From Peptococcaceae bacterium (GTDB lineage Bacteria; Bacillota; Peptococcia; Peptococcales; Peptococcaceae): a DNA stretch of 6,631 bases. The notes under the pieces are model-generated. The model was not told the origin of the DNA, ran no database searches, and saw only the letters and a list, made by a program, of their open reading frames with translations. Of this stretch, positions 1-6,631 are shown piece after piece. Both the position numbers and the translations under genes were made by a program. The stretch is taken from contig JAFOFM010000198.1 of NCBI GenBank assembly GCA_017387265.1, forward strand, positions 1-6,631, read 5' to 3'. Position 1 is the stretch's first letter. Each line of letters begins with the position of its first letter.

Positions 1-306
1 AGCTTTTGCGTCACCGCTTTTTACAGCTGCAGCAGCAGGGTAAACTAATGTTTCGTTTTCATATTCAGCACCGAAATAGCTGGTTTCGCCCAGCAGGTCT
101 ACGCCAAATTCACCAACGTTTACTTTGCCGGCAACCGCATAGCCTGCCCCTTTCAGGCGGGTTAACACTTCCGCTTCAAACAGGCTGTTATAGCCTTCCA
201 GCATTTTAGAGCCTGCTGTAGTAGGCATATCGGTAGTAAGGAACATATCATCAAAAACAACCGCTTTTTCTGCAGCCGCTTCCTGTTTTGTCATATAAAT
301 ACTCAT
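1..306 (-). CDS. GatA-like amidase-family protein, probable pseudoenzyme (3' end outside window)
   Basis: I translated the first 102 residues, which run off the left edge. The segment around residues 27-79 (MPTTAGSKMLEGY, AEVLTRLK, AGKVNVGEFG, GETSYFGA) matches the amidase-signature fold of GatA, the glutaminase subunit of Asp-tRNA(Asn)/Glu-tRNA(Gln) amidotransferase. Three things are wrong for an active GatA. Only about 17 residues precede the position of the IKDN motif, where GatA has about 75. The catalytic lysine of that motif aligns with Asp19 (VVFDDMF). The Gly/Ser-rich loop GGSSGGS, carrying the second catalytic residue, appears deleted: the chain goes straight from LVYP to AAAAVKSGD. 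The start is firm: ATG at 306-304 follows an ideal AAGGAGGG, and that frame meets a stop upstream inside gatC. It is probably translated together with gatC. I infer a non-catalytic GatA paralogue; a decayed gene is possible, but the frame is open and the composition looks coding. Family assignment is fairly sure, function unknown. Confidence 0.75.
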   Translation of the reverse strand, partial: MSIYMTKQEAAAEKAVVFDDMFLTTDMPTTAGSKMLEGYNSLFEAEVLTRLKGAGYAVAGKVNVGEFGVDLLGETSYFGAEYENETLVYPAAAAVKSGDAKA

Positions 307-311
307 ACTTT

Positions 312-319
312 CCCTCCTT
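312..319 (-). promoter_or_regulatory. Strong ribosome binding site fixing the GatA-like start
   Basis: Reading the minus strand, AAGGAGGG overlaps the gatC stop codon (TAA at 320-318) and sits five bases before the ATG at 306. This near-perfect Shine-Dalgarno shows that the short N-terminus of the GatA-like protein is genuine rather than a mis-called start, and suggests translational coupling to gatC. Confidence 0.85.
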
Positions 320-599
320 ATTCCAGTACACGAGGTACGCACCAGTAACCTTCATCGGTTTCCGGAGCCCCTGCCTGGAGATCTTCACGGGAGAAAGGCT
401 GACTTGCCTTGTCTTCACGAACAACGGTCAGAACCGGCATCACATGAACCATTCTCTCTACATTTTCTGTATCAATTGCATTCAGCGTAGCGGTATCCGC
501 ATCGCGATCTGCAAAAAAGTTAATCACGTCATCTTTCTGTGTGTCTGTCAAACTGAGCTGGTTGAGCAAACACAATCTTCTCAACACGTCTCTTTCCAT
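318..599 (-). CDS. gatC: GatC-like subunit of tRNA-dependent amidotransferase, divergent N-terminus
   Basis: A 93-residue protein, the usual GatC length. In GatCAB, GatC is the small belt-like subunit that wraps and stabilises GatA and GatB, which together amidate Glu-tRNA(Gln) and Asp-tRNA(Asn) in the cytoplasm. The C-terminal two thirds fit the family well: IDTENVE (about 42-48), HVMPVLTVVRED (about 52-63), then SREDLQAGAPETDEGYW and the terminal VPRVLE. The N-terminal helix does not: the usual H-x-A-x-L-A-R-L pattern is replaced by LRRLCLLNQLSL, and the second helix (FFADRDADTATLN) is polar and unusual. ATG at 599 is preceded at five bases by AAGGGGTG. A promoter lies just upstream, and the GatA-like gene starts 11 bases after the stop. 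It could be the housekeeping GatC or a paralogue devoted to the odd GatA-like neighbour. The family is clear; the partnership is inferred. Confidence 0.88.
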   Translation of the reverse strand: MERDVLRRLCLLNQLSLTDTQKDDVINFFADRDADTATLNAIDTENVERMVHVMPVLTVVREDKASQPFSREDLQAGAPETDEGYWCVPRVLE

Positions 600-604
600 A
601 ACTA

Positions 605-612
605 CACCCCTT
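605..612 (-). promoter_or_regulatory. Ribosome binding site of gatC
   Basis: AAGGGGTG on the minus strand, five bases ahead of the ATG at 599. It supports that start codon. Confidence 0.65.
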
Positions 613-648
613 ATCTATTAGATTCTTGCTTTAATTGTACGACATTAT

Positions 649-677
649 ATTATACAACTTTTTTGTCCATCCATCAA
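649..677 (-). promoter_or_regulatory. Sigma-A-type promoter for gatC and the GatA-like gene
   Basis: On the minus strand, TTGATG (677-672) and a perfect TATAAT (654-649) are separated by exactly 17 bases, the ideal housekeeping spacing. A second overlapping TATAAT follows at 649-644 but has no good -35. Transcription would start near 642, giving a leader of about 42 bases before gatC. The 105-base ligA-gatC gap holds no terminator hairpin, so read-through from ligA may add to this promoter. The prediction rests on sequence alone. Confidence 0.65.
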
Positions 678-704
678 TATCTGACGGAATGTATACAAAT
701 ATTT

Positions 705-2713
<2,009 letters not shown>

Positions 2714-2719
2714 TGCCTT

Positions 2720-2727
2720 CCCCTCCT
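2720..2727 (-). promoter_or_regulatory. Ribosome binding site deciding the GTG start of ligA
   Basis: AGGAGGGG on the minus strand, six bases before GTG at 2713. No other in-frame start near the N-terminus has such a site at a proper distance. Confidence 0.8.
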
Positions 2728-2752
2728 GCTTTTTATGGTTTGTGTTTTATTC

Positions 2753-4978
2753 TTACACTTTTTTAATCGGTGCATACTTCACAAATAAATCTTTCATGCC
2801 GATATCCGGAAAGATTACCCGGATAGATAAATCGTCTCCACTTCCGGATACGCCTACTACCACGCCCTGTCCCCATTTTTTATGTTCAATGGTATCGTTG
2901 AGCTGGTAATCCGTGCTGACGGCACTGGCGGCACCGGCAGCCGGTTTGGCGTTCTGGGCAACAAAAAAGTCTGCACCGGACAGGCCTTTCGATGCGGATG
3001 CCGAAACGGCGCTTTTCCGTTCTTCGGCATGACGCTTCTGCGTTTCCCGGTTCATATCCCACAACAGATGGGACGGGATTTCTTTTAAAAACCGCGAAGG
3101 CGCATTATAATTAGTACGGCCGTAAAGCATACGCTCCCCGGCACGGGTTAAATATACCTGCTCTTTGGCACGGGTCAGCGCCACATAGCATAAACGACGC
3201 TCCTCTTCCATTTCACCCGGTTCCAGCGAATATGCAGCCCGGCTGTGCGGGAAGATGCCCTCTTCCATGCCGGTCACAAAAACAACCGGGAATTCCAGCC
3301 CTTTTGCCCCGTGCATGGTCATAATGGTAACCGAATCCTCTTCGGTATCCATCTGATCTAAATCGGTAAAGAGCGCGACTTCGGCCAGAAACGCCGACAG
3401 ACTCCGGTTCTCCGAATCCTCACGGCTGTCAAAGGCCGTTGTAATAGAAATAAACTCGTTCAGGTTTTCAATACGGGATTCGGCTTCTACCGTTTTTTCA
3501 GCCTGCAGCATCTGCAGATATCCGCTTTCCTCAAGAATCATCTGGGTTAACGCGGTTACCGGCAGGCTCTCGCTTAAAATGCGGAAGGTATCTAACAGCC
3601 GGCCAAACTGCGCCATAATGAGCGCATATTTTTTGCCAACACTGCTTTCCTCCGCCCGCAGCATAGCATCGGAAATTGTCAGATTATTTTCCTGGGCAAA
3701 CAGCACAAGCTTCATCCAGCTGGTGTCCCCTACGCCGCGTTTTGGAGTACCAAGTGCCCGTTCCGCGCTGATAACATCGGCCGGATTGGCAATGATGCGC
3801 AGATACGCCATAATATCTTTGATTTCTTTACGGCCATAGAATTTCTGACCGCCGTAAATATGATATGGAATCGCTTCTTTAATAAATGTTTCTTCCAGTA
3901 CACGGAACTGCGCCGTTGCACGGCACAAAATAGCATGATCTTTTAATTTACGGCCTTCTTTTAAGCCTTTGCGCACCTGCTGGGCAATAAACCAAGCTTC
4001 CTCCCGCTCAGTGTAAGCGGTGTAGCTGGCTAAGAGGCCCCCCTCTTTTTTCTCGGTCCAGAGGCGCTTGTCCTTACGGCCCTCATTGTGGCGCACCACG
4101 CTGTAGGCCGCATCCAGAATACTCTGAGTGGAGCGGTAGTTTTCCTCCAGTTTTACGACCTTTGCCGCCGGGTAGTCCTTCTCGAAATTGAGAATATTGC
4201 GGATATCGGCACCGCGCCACTGGTAAATGGACTGGTCGTCATCCCCTACTACACACAGATTTTTATAGCGGCTTGCCAGCAGTTTTACCAGCACATACTG
4301 CGCCATGTTGGTATCCTGATACTCGTCCACCAGAATATAGCGGAAGCGTTCCTGATAGCGCTCCAGCACATCCGGATTTTCGCGGAACAGCTGCACGGTC
4401 AGCATAATCAGGTCATCAAAATCAAGGGCATTATTCTGCTGTAAGCGTTCCTGATAGATGCGGTAAAGCTCCGCATGTTTCTCCTCGGCAAAATCGCCCA
4501 TCGCCTCGCGCATAGCCTCAGCCGGTGTGCGAAGCTCATTTTTATGGGTGGAGATACGCGCTGCCACCCCTCTTGGCGGAAATTTTTTCTCGTCAATGTT
4601 CTGTTCTTTTAAAATCATTTTAATCAGCGTCTGCTGATCGGCATCATCGTAAATAACAAAGTTGGTGTCATAGCCGATGTAATTGATTTCATTGCGCAGA
4701 ATCCGCACACAGGTGGAGTGGAAGGTGCTGGCCCAGACTTTCTCCCCGTCCTGGCCTACCAGTGCCACAATACGTTCCCGCATTTCCTGTGCCGCTTTAT
4801 TGGTAAAGGTGATGGCCAGAATATTCCATGGCGCCACCCGTTTTTCATAAATCAGATAAGCAATGCGTGTTGTCAGTACCCGTGTTTTCCCCGAACCGGC
4901 ACCGGCCAGTATCAGAAGCGGCCCCTCGGTACATTCCACCGCCTCCCGCTGCGGCATATTCAGCTGCGATAAATCCAT
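2753..4978 (-). CDS. pcrA: ATP-dependent DNA helicase PcrA (UvrD/Rep superfamily 1)
   Basis: A complete 741-residue SF1A helicase that unwinds DNA 3' to 5' in nucleotide-excision and mismatch repair, plasmid replication and removal of stalled complexes in the cytoplasm. All motifs are visible: Q motif LNMPQREAV (6-14), Walker A AGAGSGKT (25-32), Ia ITFTNKAAQEM (56-66), Walker B VDEYQD (217-222), III GDDDQSIYQWRGAD (245-258), IV LEENYRS (277-283), V TMHGAKGLEFP (554-564), VI EEERRLCYVALTRA (591-604). An Ala/Ser-rich linker (about 650-690) leads to a Tudor-like C-terminal domain (692-741, KKWGQGVVVGV ... IRVIFPDIGMKDL), the part that in PcrA binds RNA polymerase. This tail and the ligA neighbour favour PcrA over Rep. 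ATG at 4978 follows GAGGGA at six bases. A promoter lies upstream; ligA follows after 39 bases. No truncation or missing key residue. Confidence 0.97.
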   Translation of the reverse strand: MDLSQLNMPQREAVECTEGPLLILAGAGSGKTRVLTTRIAYLIYEKRVAPWNILAITFTNKAAQEMRERIVALVGQDGEKVWASTFHSTCVRILRNEINYIGYDTNFVIYDDADQQTLIKMILKEQNIDEKKFPPRGVAARISTHKNELRTPAEAMREAMGDFAEEKHAELYRIYQERLQQNNALDFDDLIMLTVQLFRENPDVLERYQERFRYILVDEYQDTNMAQYVLVKLLASRYKNLCVVGDDDQSIYQWRGADIRNILNFEKDYPAAKVVKLEENYRSTQSILDAAYSVVRHNEGRKDKRLWTEKKEGGLLASYTAYTEREEAWFIAQQVRKGLKEGRKLKDHAILCRATAQFRVLEETFIKEAIPYHIYGGQKFYGRKEIKDIMAYLRIIANPADVISAERALGTPKRGVGDTSWMKLVLFAQENNLTISDAMLRAEESSVGKKYALIMAQFGRLLDTFRILSESLPVTALTQMILEESGYLQMLQAEKTVEAESRIENLNEFISITTAFDSREDSENRSLSAFLAEVALFTDLDQMDTEEDSVTIMTMHGAKGLEFPVVFVTGMEEGIFPHSRAAYSLEPGEMEEERRLCYVALTRAKEQVYLTRAGERMLYGRTNYNAPSRFLKEIPSHLLWDMNRETQKRHAEERKSAVSASASKGLSGADFFVAQNAKPAAGAASAVSTDYQLNDTIEHKKWGQGVVVGVSGSGDDLSIRVIFPDIGMKDLFVKYAPIKKV

Positions 4979-4984
4979 AGTCTG

Positions 4985-4990
4985 TCCCTC
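4985..4990 (-). promoter_or_regulatory. Ribosome binding site of pcrA
   Basis: GAGGGA on the minus strand, six bases before the ATG at 4978, consistent with the start expected from the N-terminal Q motif of the helicase. Confidence 0.65.
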
Positions 4991-5010
4991 ACTCTCATCT
5001 ATACCCTTAT

Positions 5011-5029
5011 TGCGCGCACAATACGCGCA
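5011..5029. repeat. GC-rich inverted repeat in the pcrA leader
   Basis: TGCGCG and CGCGCA are perfect six-base complements around a seven-base spacer (TATTGTG on the minus strand), standing out in a very A+T-rich stretch. It falls inside the predicted untranslated leader, about 21 bases upstream of the pcrA ribosome binding site. It has no T-run after it, so it is not an intrinsic terminator. It could be an operator or an RNA hairpin affecting pcrA expression. It does not resemble the Gram-positive LexA box. Confidence 0.5.
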
Positions 5030-5049
5030 TTTTAAATAAAATAAAAATA

Positions 5050-5078
5050 ATTATAACAAAAAAAAGACAGCTAGTCCA
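5050..5078 (-). promoter_or_regulatory. Extended -10 promoter for pcrA-ligA, overlapping the upstream terminator
   Basis: On the minus strand a perfect TATAAT (5055-5050) is preceded by TGT, making the extended -10 form TGnTATAAT. Seventeen bases further upstream is TGGACT (5078-5073), matching TTGACA at four of six positions. Transcription would begin near 5043, giving a leader of about 64 bases before pcrA. The -35 and spacer lie within the terminator loop, 3' arm and T-run of the upstream gene, so the two elements share DNA. Predicted from sequence only. Confidence 0.6.
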
Positions 5079-5096
5079 GTAAGGGCAATAGCTGTC
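5058..5096 (-). terminator. Rho-independent terminator of the membrane-protein gene
   Basis: On the minus strand GACAGCTA (5096-5089) and TAGCTGTC (5073-5066) form a perfect eight-pair stem with a 15-base loop, directly followed by eight T residues (5065-5058). The stem begins six bases after the TAA of the 5103-6194 gene, so it ends that transcript and separates it from pcrA. Confidence 0.9.
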
Positions 5097-5102
5097 ATAG
5101 TA

Positions 5103-6194
5103 TTATTTTACCACCGAAAAGGCTTCCGCCATTTTTTTCAGCTGATGGACATCCGCTTTTTCTGTCATACACACCGATACGATTCGCCCCGGCCACAAAA
5201 ACAGATAGCCGTTTGCACTATCCCGCTCTGTGCGAAACAGCTTATACACCGTCACACCACTTTCAATATCTGAAATCTCCATACTATTGTACTCGGGCGA
5301 GTAGTTCCCCTCATCAAAAAAACTCTGAAAATCCGAATTAAACAGGAATCCATGTGCCGTGTGCCGACTCAGACGATTTTTGCAGGATTCCAGACAGGCA
5401 TTATATAAAAATCCCGCTTTTACATCCACCATCTCATAGCTGAACTCGGAAACACCCTCCGAAAAATATGGCACTACAGCCTGCTGAGCCAGTGTGCGCC
5501 TTAATAGAAAAGTTTCCTTCTCGTTCACTTCCCTTGTATAAAGAGCACCGTCTGTAACTTCCCCCAATTCTTCCAGTGTCATCAGCATGGCATCGTCATA
5601 AACCGGATAAAGGGTATCGCCCACGGTTACCAGCTCTGCATCATCGTCTTTTGGAAACAGCAGTTCATCTACATAGCCAACCCAGTAGAACATAGAAAAC
5701 ACCAGCGCACCGGCCACAATGCCTCTGCCGATGCGGACCGCACTTATCGAGGCTCCGCATTTTTTCATCACCAGATCGGTAATCCCAAACCCGGCACTCA
5801 AAACCAGAAACATCATACCAAACAGCACGATGGCACGCGCTCCACCATCCAGCCAAAATGCAGCCAGCATCACAAAAACCGTACCCCACACTACAATCTG
5901 CTGCGCCCAAAACAATCTACGATACACATCAGAAGCTGGCATACACGCACCGCCGCTTTGCACCAGCCCCGTCATCTGCTTTTTCCATCGACGGTATTCA
6001 CAAACCTGTAGCAGGCTTAAAATCACAAGCATTAACCATAACCACAGCATCGAAAGCTCCATATTAGACGAAAGTAGATTTACTGGGTTATGCATTACAT
6101 CCCGCACCCGAAACGCCAACATCACCGTTGCCAGAATGGCCAGCAATATCCCGGAAACCTGTACCGTACTGCCGACATTACGATGAAGCGTCAA
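5103..6194 (-). CDS. Unrecognised five-helix membrane protein, 5' end cut at the junction
   Basis: I do not recognise this family. The readable frame gives 363 residues. Five hydrophobic segments are seen at about 12-30, 46-64, 97-115, 121-141 and 156-176. The positive loop between helices 2 and 3 (EYRRWKK) and the KK/R residues between helices 4 and 5 suggest those loops are cytoplasmic. That places the C-terminal domain (about 178-363, starting with acidic PKDDDAE) outside the membrane. This soluble domain has a mixed alpha/beta look, with Tyr/Phe-rich stretches and a YLFLWPGRIVSV strand near the end. The only in-frame start is TTG at 6194, with no ribosome binding site, and it coincides with the suspected chimeric junction. 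The true N-terminus is therefore probably missing and the first four or so residues unreliable. The gene ends at its own terminator and is not obviously linked to pcrA. A sensory or envelope role would be a guess. Confidence 0.7.
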   Translation of the reverse strand: MTLHRNVGSTVQVSGILLAILATVMLAFRVRDVMHNPVNLLSSNMELSMLWLWLMLVILSLLQVCEYRRWKKQMTGLVQSGGACMPASDVYRRLFWAQQIVVWGTVFVMLAAFWLDGGARAIVLFGMMFLVLSAGFGITDLVMKKCGASISAVRIGRGIVAGALVFSMFYWVGYVDELLFPKDDDAELVTVGDTLYPVYDDAMLMTLEELGEVTDGALYTREVNEKETFLLRRTLAQQAVVPYFSEGVSEFSYEMVDVKAGFLYNACLESCKNRLSRHTAHGFLFNSDFQSFFDEGNYSPEYNSMEISDIESGVTVYKLFRTERDSANGYLFLWPGRIVSVCMTEKADVHQLKKMAEAFSVVK

Positions 6195-6200
6195 GCATGG
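6183..6200. other. Probable junction between two different genomes
   Basis: On one side is a Firmicutes-type membrane-protein gene without a start signal. On the other is a Bacteroidota-type outer-membrane gene that stops within a few bases at an accidental TGA (6193-6191). Both genes read in the same direction and both are broken at the same spot. Codon preference changes here: to the right Lys is mostly AAG, Gly mostly GGT and Ala often GCT; to the left AAA, GGC and GCC/GCA are common. No transposon end, direct repeat, tRNA or integrase is seen. The exact base cannot be fixed by eye. A chimeric assembly join is the simplest reading; real horizontal transfer is much less likely. Confidence 0.7.
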
Positions 6201-6631
6201 AAATCCAAGTGAGAGTACATGGCATCAACCTTAGCGCCAAGTTCCCAACCGAGAAGCAAGGCTGTACCGAAACGACCGGGGGTATAGCTCTTACCAAATG
6301 CCAAAGGATTGAGCAACATATCCACTCGACCACCAAGACGAGCAGACTTCAGCAACAAGTCCTTATGGGCATTAAGGTGGCTGGTAGCCATCTCACCACT
6401 GAAACGAACACCCAAGAGTGAGTTCATCCAACGGCCATAACCCAAACCAAACTGTACGCCACCAGTAGCGCCGAAAGGTATACCATTACCTATAGCATAC
6501 TGAATACCCATGGCATAATTAACAAAATCTTTGGTTTCTGTATGCTTATCCTTAATGGTCTGCGCATTGAGTGTAACTACACCACAAAAAAGCAATACAC
6601 TAAAAACACCTACTGAAAAAGCCCTCTTCAT
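6191..6631 (-). CDS. Bacteroidota-type outer-membrane beta-barrel protein, N-terminal part only
   Basis: 146 residues are visible. A clear signal peptide (MKRAFSVGVFSVLLFCGV, to a likely cleavage at LNAQ/T) is of the Bacteroidota type, ending in AQT. The mature part alternates short Gly/aromatic-rich strands with polar turns, as in membrane-embedded barrels: FGATGGVQFGLGYGRW, LLGVRFSGEMATS, ARLGGRVDMLLNPLAFG, FGTALLLGWELGAKVDAMY. From memory this resembles the N-terminal barrel of Prevotella-like OmpA-family porins, which continue with further strands and a peptidoglycan-binding domain; that memory is not checked. The ORF ends suddenly after SHLDFHA at the suspected junction, so most of the protein is missing. 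The ATG is the last codon at the right edge (6631-6629), so its ribosome binding site is out of view. A barrel of this kind is not expected next to pcrA-ligA in a Gram-positive-type operon. Confidence 0.75.
   Translation of the reverse strand: MKRAFSVGVFSVLLFCGVVTLNAQTIKDKHTETKDFVNYAMGIQYAIGNGIPFGATGGVQFGLGYGRWMNSLLGVRFSGEMATSHLNAHKDLLLKSARLGGRVDMLLNPLAFGKSYTPGRFGTALLLGWELGAKVDAMYSHLDFHA

Noticed and set aside
554..564. A possible terminator or attenuator for ligA before gatC
   Set aside because: No stem followed by a T-run is visible on the minus strand in or around the ligA-gatC gap.
635..657. Inverted repeat TTGTA/TACAA around the gatC -10 region as an operator
   Set aside because: The arms are only five bases and A+T-rich, so chance is a sufficient explanation.
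3300..3325. Gly instead of Ser/Ala in PcrA motif V (TMHGAKGLEFP) as a defective helicase
   Set aside because: This position varies among UvrD-type helicases and all catalytic residues are present.
6191..6631. Horizontal transfer of an outer-membrane gene into the Firmicutes chromosome
   Set aside because: There is no mobile-element signature, and simultaneous truncation of both flanking genes fits an assembly join better.

Overview
All genes in this window lie on the minus strand, so the biological order runs from the right edge to the left. Two source organisms appear to be present. About 1-6185 looks like a Gram-positive-type (Firmicutes/Bacillota) chromosome: the order pcrA - ligA - gatC - gatA-like, strong AGGAGG-type ribosome binding sites, a textbook sigma-A promoter and an intrinsic terminator. 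Gene order and protein style suggest Negativicutes (Acidaminococcaceae-like, perhaps a gut species), but that assignment is inference. About 6195-6631 looks instead like a Bacteroidota (Prevotella-like) outer-membrane protein, with different codon use (Lys AAG, Gly GGT, Ala GCT).

Layout from right to left. (1) 6191-6631: N-terminal part of a secreted Bacteroidota-type beta-barrel protein that breaks off abruptly. (2) About 6190: a junction at which that gene loses its 3' part and the next gene loses its 5' end. This is best explained as a chimeric assembly join. (3) 5103-6194: an unrecognised five-helix membrane protein with an extracytoplasmic C-terminal domain, followed by a strong intrinsic terminator. 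(4) 4979-5102: an intergenic stretch holding that terminator, an extended -10 promoter laid over it, and a GC-rich inverted repeat in the pcrA leader. (5) 2753-4978: pcrA, a complete UvrD/PcrA helicase. (6) 705-2713: ligA, the NAD+-dependent DNA ligase, with a GTG start and 39 bases below pcrA. It is broken by a one-base deletion exactly at the active-site lysine codon. (7) 600-704: a spacer with its own promoter. (8) 318-599: gatC, divergent at its N-terminus. (9) 1-306: the start of a GatA-family protein running off the left edge.

PcrA and LigA form a DNA repair and replication pair, probably co-transcribed. GatC and the GatA-like protein would normally be subunits of the tRNA-dependent amidotransferase GatCAB. 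Here the GatA-like protein has a well-supported start yet lacks the usual N-terminal helical region, the catalytic lysine (Asp in its place) and the Gly/Ser-rich catalytic loop. It therefore looks like a catalytically dead amidase paralogue paired with a divergent GatC. That is the most biologically interesting point in the window. The ligA frameshift and the 6190 junction are more likely sequence or assembly artefacts than biology. I saw no CRISPR array, tRNA, rRNA or insertion sequence.
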